DNA of 64,000 nucleotides from Fidelibacterota bacterium (GTDB lineage: Bacteria > Fidelibacterota > Marinisomatia > Marinisomatales > TCS55): positions 150,685 to 214,684 of the forward strand of contig JAPYRG010000001.1 of assembly GCA_029936965.1 (NCBI GenBank). Reading direction: 5' to 3'. The notes beneath the pieces are model-generated. The model was not told the DNA's origin. It saw nothing but the letters and a program-made list of their open reading frames with translations, and did no database searches. This document shows, piece by piece, positions 7,937 through 16,349 of this stretch; within the stretch, counting starts at the first letter, position 1; the number at the start of each line of letters is the position of its first letter. Both the position numbers and the translations under genes were made by a program.

Positions 7937-10900
7937 ATTTGTACATTTACATAATCATTCTGATTATAGTCTTCTTGATGGCGCTCAAACTGTACAAACT
8001 TTAGTTAATACTATAGATGATTTAAAAATGGATGCGGTTGCATTAACCGAACATGGAAATATGTTTAGTGCAGTGAATTTTTATAATAATGCAAATAAAA
8101 CTGGAATTAAACCAATCGTTGGTAGCGAGGTATATGTAGCAGTAAATAATCGATTTGATAAAAAACCTAGAGCAGAAGGCGGATGGGGTAATAATCATCT
8201 TATTTTACTAGCTCAAAATTATATAGGGTATAAAAACTTGATGAAATTAATATCTTTAGGGTATCTAGAAGGATTTTATTATCGACCAAGAATTGATAAA
8301 GATATTCTAAGAGAATTTAGTGATGGATTGATTTGTTTATCCGCATGTTTAAAAGGAGAAGTACCAGAAAAACTAGTTAAAGGAGATTGGGAAGGGGCAA
8401 AACAGTCTGCTTTAGAGTTTGCTGAAATTTTCCCTAATAGATATTATTTAGAAGTCCAAAATCATGGGATTGAACATGAACAAATTAATATAGATGAAAT
8501 GCAAAAATTATCTAAAGAATTGGATCTACCTTTAGTCGCTACCAATGATGCCCATTATGCTAAACATGATCATTGGGAAGCCCATGATATACATATTTGT
8601 TTAGGAACTGGAAAACAAAGAAACGATACTAATAGACTGCGCTATGCAACACCAGAATTCTATTTTAAATCACAGGATGAAATGCATAAGCTATTTAAAG
8701 CCGTCCCCCAAGCAGTTGAAAATACAAGATTAATAGCGGATAGTATTGATTTATCCATACCTACTGGTGAATATCATTTGCCAAATTTTCCATTACCTCC
8801 TGATAAAAACTTTACTGACCCTGATGAGTATTTGAAGGTTTTATGCAGTAATGGAATTAAAGAAAGATATGAAGACTTTACACCAGAACTTAAGAAGCGA
8901 GTAGATCGTGAGCTAAGCGTTATAAAGAAAATGGGATTTTCAGGATATTTCTTAATAACCCAAGATTTTGTTAAATATGCGCATGATAATAATATTCCAG
9001 TAGGTCCTGGAAGAGGATCTGCTGCTGGAAGTATTGTTTCTTATGCTCTAGGGATAACTGATATTGATCCAATAAAACATAATTTAATTTTTGAAAGATT
9101 CTTAAATGAAGATCGTATAAGTATGCCAGATATTGATATAGATTTTTGTATTGAAAGAAGAGGAGAAGTAATCGATTATATTAAAAATCAATATGGTGAA
9201 AACTCCGTTACACAGATAATTACATTTGGTAAAATGAAGGCGAAACAAGTAGTTCGCGATGTAGGTAGGGTTATGGGTTATTCCTTTGGAGATGTGGATC
9301 GTGTAGCTAAGGCTATTCCCAATGAGTTAAATATTACACTAGAAAAAGCATTAGCAAAAAGCACCGATTTACAAACCATGGCTAACGGTGAATACAAAGA
9401 ATTAATTGATTTTTCAAAAGTATTAGAAGGTATGAATAGGCACGCTTCTACACATGCAGCAGGTGTGGTTGTAACCCCAGGAGAGTTAACAGACTATATG
9501 CCTTTATATAAATCAAGCCAGGGGGATGTTACAAGTCAATATGATATGAAGAATTTAGAAAACCTTGGTTTATTAAAAATGGATTTTCTTGGATTACGAA
9601 ATCTCACCGTAATTAATCATACAACAAATTTGATAAATAAAAAAAATATATCAGTTGATATTGGGAATATTCCCATGGATGATCCAAAAGTTTATCAACT
9701 TTTTTCTAAAGGATTAACAATAGGTGTATTTCAGTTTGAGTCGGCGGGTATGAGAGAGTTTTTAAAAAAATTGAAACCCACGCAGTTTGAAGATTTAATA
9801 GCTATGAATGCTCTATATAGACCAGGGCCCATGCAAAACATTGATAAATTTATTAGACGTAAATCGACAAAGAAAAAAGTAGAATATATTTCCCCTTTAT
9901 TAAAACCAATCTTAGATGAAACCTATGGCATTATTGTTTACCAAGAACAGGTAATGCAAATAGCAAATGAGATAGCAAGTTTTACTCTTGCGCAGGCTGA
10001 TATTTTAAGAAGAGCAATTGGTAAAAAAGATAATGATCTTATGGAAGCGTTAAAGGTAAAGTTTATTGATGGAGCATCTAATAATGGAATTTCAAAAAAG
10101 AATGCTAAAGATATATATGTTTTAATTGAAAAATTTGCCAAGTATGGTTTTAATAAAAGTCATTCCACTGCTTACTCTTATATAGCTTATCAAACGGCTT
10201 GGTTAAAAACTTATTATCCTGCAGAGTTTATGGCAGCTAACTTAACAAGCGAAATGACTAATATAGATAGAGTTGTTATTTTAATTAATGAATGTAGAAA
10301 AATGAATATTGATATTTTTCCTCCGGATATAAATGTATCCAATATTCATTTTCAACCTATGGATAATAAAACAATTTCTTTTGGTCTAAATGCAATAAAA
10401 AATGTAGGAATTAAAGCATTAGAACAAATTGTTACTGCAAGAGAGGCTGATGGTCCGTTCATTTCATTGTTTGATTTTACTAGTCGAGTAGCTTTAAATG
10501 CTGTAAATAAAAGAGTATTAGAAAGTTTAATTATGTCTGGATCCATGGATCATATAGACGGTTCCAGAGCTGAAAAATTTTCAACTATTAATATTGCTAT
10601 TCGATATGGTCAAAATGTTCAATCTGAAAAGGATAAGAATCAAGTAGACTTGTTTGGTGGTTCATCCAATGGTTCAGGAATTTCAATGATGCCTAAATTA
10701 CAGATAGTTAGGCCTTGGTCTGATAAAGAATCTCTTAGCAATGAGAAAGAAGTTCTAGGTCTTTATTTGACAGGACATCCACTTTTAGAATTTGCAGATG
10801 ATTTAGAGGATTTTAGTAATCATGATTTTTCTGAAAAAATTAATTCAACCATTATCAGTAATGTTCGTATAGGAGGGTTAATTCAGAATCTTAAAATTCA

Positions 10901-11357
10901 TTATGACAGGAAAAACAACCAAATGGCATTTTTTACATTGGAATGCTTAGGTGGAAGAGCTGAAGTATTGGTATTTAGTAAAACATTTTCCAAATATAAA
11001 GATATCATTTTTGAAGACAACATTTTGTTTATAACTGGAAAGTCAACTGATGATTATGATTTTAGTGATTTAAAATTAGTTGCTGAAGAAATTGTTCCTC
11101 TAGAAAAAGTAAGAGACTATTATGCGAAGAGAGTTAATGTGTATTTGGATTTTGTTAATATGGATAATAAAAAAATTGAAACTTTACATTCACTGTCCAA
11201 ATTATATCCAGGAAAATGCAATTTAATGTTTCATTATAATGATCAAAATAACAGAAAAAAGAGGATTTTATCACACAATATTCGAGTGTCTTCTAGTCGA
11301 GAATATTTGACAAAATTGCGAGATGAATGTGGGAAAAAGAATGTTTGGGTAGCATAA
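7926..11357 (+). CDS. dnaE: DNA polymerase III subunit alpha
   Basis: The replicative polymerase catalytic subunit, 1143 residues, DnaE type rather than PolC (no internal DnaQ exonuclease). The N-terminal PHP domain starts FVHLHNHSDYSLLDGA and includes TEHGNM and TNDAHY. The palm has PGRGSAAGSIVSYALGITDIDP and the catalytic PDIDIDF with D402 and D404. The fingers and tau-binding part includes GVFQFES and ALYRPGPM. An HhH-like region and an OB-fold (around IGGLIQNLKI) are near the C terminus. It overlaps the UbiA gene by 11 bases. Confidence 0.97.
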   Translation: MSAEFVHLHNHSDYSLLDGAQTVQTLVNTIDDLKMDAVALTEHGNMFSAVNFYNNANKTGIKPIVGSEVYVAVNNRFDKKPRAEGGWGNNHLILLAQNYIGYKNLMKLISLGYLEGFYYRPRIDKDILREFSDGLICLSACLKGEVPEKLVKGDWEGAKQSALEFAEIFPNRYYLEVQNHGIEHEQINIDEMQKLSKELDLPLVATNDAHYAKHDHWEAHDIHICLGTGKQRNDTNRLRYATPEFYFKSQDEMHKLFKAVPQAVENTRLIADSIDLSIPTGEYHLPNFPLPPDKNFTDPDEYLKVLCSNGIKERYEDFTPELKKRVDRELSVIKKMGFSGYFLITQDFVKYAHDNNIPVGPGRGSAAGSIVSYALGITDIDPIKHNLIFERFLNEDRISMPDIDIDFCIERRGEVIDYIKNQYGENSVTQIITFGKMKAKQVVRDVGRVMGYSFGDVDRVAKAIPNELNITLEKALAKSTDLQTMANGEYKELIDFSKVLEGMNRHASTHAAGVVVTPGELTDYMPLYKSSQGDVTSQYDMKNLENLGLLKMDFLGLRNLTVINHTTNLINKKNISVDIGNIPMDDPKVYQLFSKGLTIGVFQFESAGMREFLKKLKPTQFEDLIAMNALYRPGPMQNIDKFIRRKSTKKKVEYISPLLKPILDETYGIIVYQEQVMQIANEIASFTLAQADILRRAIGKKDNDLMEALKVKFIDGASNNGISKKNAKDIYVLIEKFAKYGFNKSHSTAYSYIAYQTAWLKTYYPAEFMAANLTSEMTNIDRVVILINECRKMNIDIFPPDINVSNIHFQPMDNKTISFGLNAIKNVGIKALEQIVTAREADGPFISLFDFTSRVALNAVNKRVLESLIMSGSMDHIDGSRAEKFSTINIAIRYGQNVQSEKDKNQVDLFGGSSNGSGISMMPKLQIVRPWSDKESLSNEKEVLGLYLTGHPLLEFADDLEDFSNHDFSEKINSTIISNVRIGGLIQNLKIHYDRKNNQMAFFTLECLGGRAEVLVFSKTFSKYKDIIFEDNILFITGKSTDDYDFSDLKLVAEEIVPLEKVRDYYAKRVNVYLDFVNMDNKKIETLHSLSKLYPGKCNLMFHYNDQNNRKKRILSHNIRVSSSREYLTKLRDECGKKNVWVA

Positions 11358-11366
11358 GCAATCTTT

Positions 11367-11813
11367 ATGACTGCAGTTATACAGCGTGTAATTAATGCTA
11401 ATGTTAAAATCAATAATTCAGAAGAAAGAAGTATAAGTAATGGGCTAGTAATCCTTTTGGGTGTTCATAAAGATGATACAGAAAAGAATATTTCTTATCT
11501 TGTTGATAAGATAATTGGTTTAAGAATTTTTAATGATGAAAATGAAAAAATGAACTGTTCTTTATTGGATGTAAATGGTTCTGTTTTGATAATTAGTCAA
11601 TTTACTCTTTGTGGAGATTTACGGAGAGGCAGAAGGCCAAGTTTTATAAATGCCGCTGATCCTAAAAAAGGGATGGCTCTTTATAATGATTTTGTTCAAA
11701 TGTTTAAAAGAAAAGGTCTTAATGTAAAAACAGGTGAGTTTGGAGCCCATATGAATGTAAACCTTATTAATAATGGTCCGGTAACATTTGTTATTGACAC
11801 TAATGATATTTAA
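11367..11813 (+). CDS. dtd: D-aminoacyl-tRNA deacylase
   Basis: DTD removes D-amino acids (and glycine from tRNA-Ala) from mischarged tRNA in the cytosol. The 148-residue length is exact for the family. Visible motifs are the N-terminal MTAVIQRV, the nucleophile/SQ motif ISQFTLCGDLRRGRRPSF, and the C-terminal NNGPVTFVID containing the cross-subunit Gly-cisPro dipeptide. It begins 9 bases after dnaE. Confidence 0.96.
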   Translation: MTAVIQRVINANVKINNSEERSISNGLVILLGVHKDDTEKNISYLVDKIIGLRIFNDENEKMNCSLLDVNGSVLIISQFTLCGDLRRGRRPSFINAADPKKGMALYNDFVQMFKRKGLNVKTGEFGAHMNVNLINNGPVTFVIDTNDI

Positions 11814-11865
11814 AATATTATAATTTCTTTGTTTAGAATAAAATTTCTGTAAAATTTGAATAATT

Positions 11866-12270
11866 ATGGATAGAAAAATACGTATAGTAATGGCAAAGCC
11901 TGGTTTAGATGGTCACGATAGAGGTATAAAAGTATTAGCTAGTGCTTATAGAGACGCTGGTATGGAAGTTATTTATTTAGGGTTACGCCAAACGCCAGAA
12001 ATGATAGTTTCTGCAGCTATACAAGAGGATGCTGATGTTATAGCTTTGTCAGTACTATCAGGTGCGCATATGACAGTATTCCCTAAAGTTATAGATCTTA
12101 TGAAAGAGAATAAAATTGAGGATGTGTTATTAACAGGGGGTGGAATAATATCAGATAAAGATAAAGAAACGTTAATTAGTATAGGGGTTGGTCAATTATT
12201 TGGCCCTGGAACTCCTGTGCAAGATACTGTAGATTATATAATTAATTGGGTTAAAAACAATAGGCGTTAA
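11866..12270 (+). CDS. Cobalamin-binding subunit, methylmalonyl-CoA mutase type
   Basis: A 134-residue B12-binding domain as found at the C terminus of methylmalonyl-CoA mutase or as its separate small subunit. The cobalamin motif DGHDRG at residues 15-20 provides H17 as lower axial ligand, followed by VLSGAH and GGGIISDKD. The catalytic large subunit is not in the window, so the gene is unlinked from its likely partner. It could also serve a related mutase such as isobutyryl-CoA mutase. It begins 52 bases after dtd and is followed after 3 bases by a TPR gene. Confidence 0.88.
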   Translation: MDRKIRIVMAKPGLDGHDRGIKVLASAYRDAGMEVIYLGLRQTPEMIVSAAIQEDADVIALSVLSGAHMTVFPKVIDLMKENKIEDVLLTGGGIISDKDKETLISIGVGQLFGPGTPVQDTVDYIINWVKNNRR

Positions 12271-12273
12271 GAA

Positions 12274-12951
12274 ATGAATTTAAACAATCAATCAGAATTG
12301 GAAGTGTATTTTGCCGATAATTTCGACACAGTTTTATTCCCTATTTTAGCAGATATGTATCTTCAAAAAAGAGATATGGAAAGAGCTCGTAAGGTATGCG
12401 ATATAGGGTTAGGATACCACCCAGATCATGTAGATGGAAAATTTATTCTTGCTATGGTAGAACTAGAAATAGGCAATGAACGTGAAGCAGAAAAATTATT
12501 AAAAGACGTCGTTTTATCAGGCACGGATCATTTGCAAGCAGCATTTCAATTGGCTGTTGTTCAGCAATCATTAGGAAGGGCAGAATCTACTTTGCAAAAA
12601 AGTTGGAATAAGGTTATTGATTTGGATCCAGAAAATAGAGAAGCAAAATCAATACTTTCTATTATTAAAAAAGGAGAAAAACCTACAACAACAATAAAGA
12701 GATCTAAATCTAAAAATAGCAAAAAATCTTCAAAGCGTAGGAAACCATCTTCAAAGAATGCTGAAGGACCGCAATTGGCTATTAGCCCTAGAATTGCAAC
12801 TTTTACAATGGTAAATGTATTGAAAAACCAAAAATTATTTTATCAAGCACTTGATGTGTTAGATATACTTGTTACTAAAGGCGCAGATTCTGTAAAGATT
12901 GAGCAAGAACGAGAAGCAATTAAGGATCTTATTAAAGAAGAAAATAATTAA
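12274..12951 (+). CDS. TPR-repeat protein with basic Lys/Ser-rich linker
   Basis: A 225-residue protein with no signal peptide. About residues 12-130 form TPR-like helical repeats (ADMYLQKRDMERARKVCDIGL, FILAMVELEIGNEREAEKLL, FQLAVVQQSLGRAESTL). A highly basic low-complexity linker follows (about 140-165, rich in KRSKSKNSKKSSKRRK). The C-terminal helical segment reads FYQALDVLDILVTKGADSVKIEQEREAIKDLI. TPRs are protein-interaction scaffolds and the basic linker could contact nucleic acid or membrane; function is unknown. It lies tightly between the B12 subunit and the peptidase gene. Confidence 0.75.
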   Translation: MNLNNQSELEVYFADNFDTVLFPILADMYLQKRDMERARKVCDIGLGYHPDHVDGKFILAMVELEIGNEREAEKLLKDVVLSGTDHLQAAFQLAVVQQSLGRAESTLQKSWNKVIDLDPENREAKSILSIIKKGEKPTTTIKRSKSKNSKKSSKRRKPSSKNAEGPQLAISPRIATFTMVNVLKNQKLFYQALDVLDILVTKGADSVKIEQEREAIKDLIKEENN

Positions 12952-12954
12952 TAT

Positions 12955-14037
12955 ATGAGTCACGATATATTTTTATCACGTCTTGATAATCTCCGACAAA
13001 CCCTTGCCCATAAAGGATTAGATGGAATTTTTATAACAAATTTGACAAGCGTCCGATACATTTCAGGATTCACTGGTTCTGCTGGCTCTTGTTTGATTAC
13101 TGAAGATAAATCTTATTTCATATCTGATGGTCGGTACGACGTGCAATCTGAAAAACAAGTTAATAATATGATTAGATATATAGATTTTGGTAATCATATA
13201 TCTATAATTGAAAAAAATAAACTTATAAAAAATGTCCAAAACTTAGCCTTTGAAGGTGATCATACAAGCTTCACTCAGTATAAAGCAATTACTGACAGTT
13301 TCCCAAATGTTGAATGGAAATCTACATCAATGCTTATGGAAAACTTGCAAGCTGTAAAAGATAAGTTCGAGCTAAGCGCAATACGTACAGCAGTAGAAAT
13401 AACTGATGTTATATATGAAGAAATATTGCCTATGTTGAAACCGGGAATTACAGAAAAAGAGGTTGCAAACCAGTTAGTTTTGCGATACAGGCAAGAAAGC
13501 GATGGAGAGGCATACAATCCAATTGTTGCAGGAGGAGAAAATGGAGCATTGCCGCATGCTGTCCCTAGCGATAGACCGTTCAAAGATGGCGATTTTATTG
13601 TTATAGATGCAGCAGCAAAATATCAAGGATATCATGCAGATATGACAAGGACACCACTAATAGGAAAACCGTCAGATAGACATTATGAAATATATCAAAT
13701 AGTAAAAGGATCACAGCAAGCAGGATGTGATGCAGCTAAAGCAGGCGTTAGTTGTAAGGAAATGGATACAATTACTAGAGATTACATTACGCAAAGGGGA
13801 TATGGTGAGTTTTATAATCATGGAACCGGACATGGGCTTGGACTTGAAATACATACTGAACCAAGAATGAGCCAATTAAGCACACAAACATTAAATATAA
13901 ATAATGTAGTTACTATTGAACCAGGTATTTATTTACCTGGATGGGGAGGGGTTCGGATTGAGGATGATATTATAATAAAAAAAGATGGATGCGAGATATT
14001 AAATAAAACCAGCAAGGAGCTGGTTGTTTTAAATTAA
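12955..14037 (+). CDS. Xaa-Pro aminopeptidase / dipeptidase (M24 family)
   Basis: A metallopeptidase that removes N-terminal residues ahead of proline. The 360 residues have an N-terminal creatinase-type domain (TNLTSVRYISGFTGSAG) and the pita-bread catalytic domain. All five predicted metal ligands are present: D218 (VIDAAA), D229 (HADMTRT), H293 (HGTGHGLGLEIH), E322 (TIEPGIY) and E336 (VRIEDD). The size fits the short PepQ/YpdF-like or bacterial XPNPEP-like enzymes. It has no signal peptide and is cytosolic. It starts 3 bases after the TPR gene. Confidence 0.9.
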   Translation: MSHDIFLSRLDNLRQTLAHKGLDGIFITNLTSVRYISGFTGSAGSCLITEDKSYFISDGRYDVQSEKQVNNMIRYIDFGNHISIIEKNKLIKNVQNLAFEGDHTSFTQYKAITDSFPNVEWKSTSMLMENLQAVKDKFELSAIRTAVEITDVIYEEILPMLKPGITEKEVANQLVLRYRQESDGEAYNPIVAGGENGALPHAVPSDRPFKDGDFIVIDAAAKYQGYHADMTRTPLIGKPSDRHYEIYQIVKGSQQAGCDAAKAGVSCKEMDTITRDYITQRGYGEFYNHGTGHGLGLEIHTEPRMSQLSTQTLNINNVVTIEPGIYLPGWGGVRIEDDIIIKKDGCEILNKTSKELVVLN

Positions 14038-14042
14038 TTTTT

Positions 14043-14774
14043 TTGCAAATTGATATTTATTCAGATCCGCATCTCTATGAAGCTGCCCATGTATGGAAAA
14101 CTAATGATATAGAATTTATTACTAATTGTGCTTTAGAGTGTGGTGGACCAATATTAGAAATGGCTTCAGGAACAGGAAGATTAGCAACTCCTTTAATTAA
14201 TAAAGGATTTAATTATACAGGTGTGGAATTAAGCAAACCATTTGTAGAGTTTACAAAAAAAATACTAGAACCAATTAAGGGTAACCATGATATTATCCAA
14301 GGGGATATGAAAAGTATTGACCTTAATCAGAAATATAAATTCATATTTATTGGTTTTAATGCGATCTGTCATTTATTAACAAATAGAGAATTATCAACAT
14401 TTTTTAGTTGTGTATATACACAACTAATGGATGGAGGATTATTTCTTATTGATACTTTTGTTCCAAACCCTATATTTCTGTATAGGCCAAAAAAAAAGAC
14501 GCATGTCATGAAATTCGATCTTCCTAATGGAGAAAACTGCGTTGTAAATGAAATAAATCAATATGATCCTGATACACAAATAAACCATATTAAATGGTTC
14601 TTTGAATCATCAAAAGTAGATGAGTTCTTATTTGATATGCATATGATATATCCTGATACGATGGATAGATTATTAAATGAATCAGGATTTACAATTCATG
14701 ATAAATTTGGGGATTATGATAAGTCACCATTTAGCAGTGAAAGCCATTTACAAATTTATTTATGTACTAAATGA
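14043..14774 (+). CDS. Class I SAM-dependent methyltransferase
   Basis: 243 residues with the SAM-binding motif I as ILEMASGTGRLATPL (about 38-52), motif II VELSKPFVE, then IIQGDMKSI and FIFIGFNAICHL. The substrate cannot be deduced. The TTG start at 14043 is chosen because the first in-frame ATG lies inside motif I and would destroy the fold. The gene begins 5 bases after the peptidase stop and overlaps the next gene by 4 bases (ATGA), so it is translated from the same message. Confidence 0.85.
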   Translation: MQIDIYSDPHLYEAAHVWKTNDIEFITNCALECGGPILEMASGTGRLATPLINKGFNYTGVELSKPFVEFTKKILEPIKGNHDIIQGDMKSIDLNQKYKFIFIGFNAICHLLTNRELSTFFSCVYTQLMDGGLFLIDTFVPNPIFLYRPKKKTHVMKFDLPNGENCVVNEINQYDPDTQINHIKWFFESSKVDEFLFDMHMIYPDTMDRLLNESGFTIHDKFGDYDKSPFSSESHLQIYLCTK

Positions 14775-15379
14775 ATATAGATAATGGATTATTTCATTTA
14801 TCTGAAGTTGACCCTAAAATGGCCAAACTGATCAATAAATATGAGAGACCAAATTTCATAAAAGAAACCAATCATTTTGAAGCAATTATTCGTTCTATTA
14901 TTTATCAACAATTAAGCACAAAAGCAGCATCGGCAATTCATAATCGATTTAAACAATTATTTGAAAATGATAATCTAAGACCAGTAGATGTGTTAAATAA
15001 TTCGATTGATCGCTACCGAGAGGCAGGTCTTTCTAAACAAAAAGTCACCTACATTATAAATGTTGCTTATGAATTTAATAATGAATTGATTCCTAAAAAT
15101 CTTGAAGATTTTAGTGATACAGATATAATTGATATGTTAACAAGAATTAAAGGCATTGGGAGATGGACAGCGCAAATGTTTCTTATGTTTTCCTTAAATC
15201 GGTCTGATATATTACCCGAATTAGATTTAGGTATTCAAAAGGGGTTTAAAATTTATTTTAAATTAAATAAATTACCCTCAAGTGATTATATGATAAAAAA
15301 AGCTGAGCTATGGAGGCCTTACCGCACATTAGCAAGTTGGTATTTATGGCGTATAGTTGAAGGTCCTTTTGAATGGTAA
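14771..15379 (+). CDS. DNA-3-methyladenine glycosylase II (AlkA-like, HhH-GPD)
   Basis: A 202-residue base-excision-repair glycosylase that removes alkylated bases. The HhH-GPD fold is clear: FEAIIRSIIYQQLSTKAA, the helix-hairpin-helix IKGIGRWTAQMFLMF (about 125-140) and the catalytic Asp D152 in LPELDLGIQKG. It lacks the N-terminal AlkA_N domain of E. coli AlkA, so it is the short type (MAG1/YfjP-like). There is no Cys4 iron-sulfur cluster, unlike endonuclease III or MutY. It overlaps the methyltransferase by 4 bases. Confidence 0.9.
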   Translation: MNIDNGLFHLSEVDPKMAKLINKYERPNFIKETNHFEAIIRSIIYQQLSTKAASAIHNRFKQLFENDNLRPVDVLNNSIDRYREAGLSKQKVTYIINVAYEFNNELIPKNLEDFSDTDIIDMLTRIKGIGRWTAQMFLMFSLNRSDILPELDLGIQKGFKIYFKLNKLPSSDYMIKKAELWRPYRTLASWYLWRIVEGPFEW

Positions 15380-15455
15380 TATATAATGCAATATTTCTAT
15401 GAGTTATTACAAATAGCATATTAATGGCTTAGATTTATATATAGAATAACTCCTT

Positions 15456-16349
15456 ATGAAAAGATACACGTGCCTCTCAATTATCTATTTATTTATATTA
15501 ATCTCATTTAGTTGCCAAAAAGAACTAAGGCCAATAGATGAACGTTGGCAATTTATTAGCGGTAAAAGAGAGCTCGCAGTAAGCGGAATATCTCCTACTA
15601 CTGATAAAGATAAATATTTAGTTGTACATGATAATAAAAAGAAGGATCAATTGCGCGTTGGATTAATTGATCTAGGTGCTGATTCACTATATATTGGATT
15701 GGAGTGGCCAACAGAAACTTTGCCTATAGATCTTGAGGCTTTATCAGGTATCCCTGGATTGGAAAATGAATATATAGCAATGGGAAGTTGGGGGTTCTGT
15801 TATTGGATAAAATTAGATCTTCAATCGAAAACTATAGATTTAATTAAAGAATTTAGAATTCCTGATAGCGGGCCGCCTCTAAATTTTGAGAGCTTACTAA
15901 TATTGGGGGAAAGCGATAATTTGTATGTAGCGTGGGCGCATAGAGGTTCTGATCATGAAGAATCAATATTATATTGGGGCTCAATAAGTTTATTTAATGA
16001 GGATATAGTAATAAGCGTAAAAGACAGCGTTTTTATTAATATTCCTTGGCCGCTTACAGCAAAAAGGCATATGAGCGATATGGATATGGATAATAATAAT
16101 ATATTATGGACTTCTGCGACATCAGATCCAGGAGATGAAGGACCCTATAAATCTGCAATATATAAAATAGGTTTATTTGAAATTGTAAAAGAAAACATAA
16201 ATTTTAGTATTTTACAATCATTCCCAAAACAATATGTATTTGAAAAGAATAAAGTAGAAGCACTAACCTTTAATGATAATAAAATAGTTTTTGCAACGGA
16301 TGATGAAAATCTTGGTGCAGCAATAAATATATCGGTAGATGGATATTAA
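15456..16349 (+). CDS. Uncharacterised lipoprotein
   Basis: 297 residues beginning with a lipoprotein signal peptide: basic MKR, hydrophobic core, then a lipobox SFSC at about residue 20, followed by QKEL. The mature part is beta-rich with repeated short strands (LQSKTIDLIKEFRIP, SDNLYVAWAH, KVEALTFNDNKIVFATDDEN). This suggests a beta-propeller-like phytase/esterase-type fold, but I cannot assign a family. It overlaps the next gene by 11 bases, so the two exported proteins are probably made together. Confidence 0.7.
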   Translation: MKRYTCLSIIYLFILISFSCQKELRPIDERWQFISGKRELAVSGISPTTDKDKYLVVHDNKKKDQLRVGLIDLGADSLYIGLEWPTETLPIDLEALSGIPGLENEYIAMGSWGFCYWIKLDLQSKTIDLIKEFRIPDSGPPLNFESLLILGESDNLYVAWAHRGSDHEESILYWGSISLFNEDIVISVKDSVFINIPWPLTAKRHMSDMDMDNNNILWTSATSDPGDEGPYKSAIYKIGLFEIVKENINFSILQSFPKQYVFEKNKVEALTFNDNKIVFATDDENLGAAINISVDGY

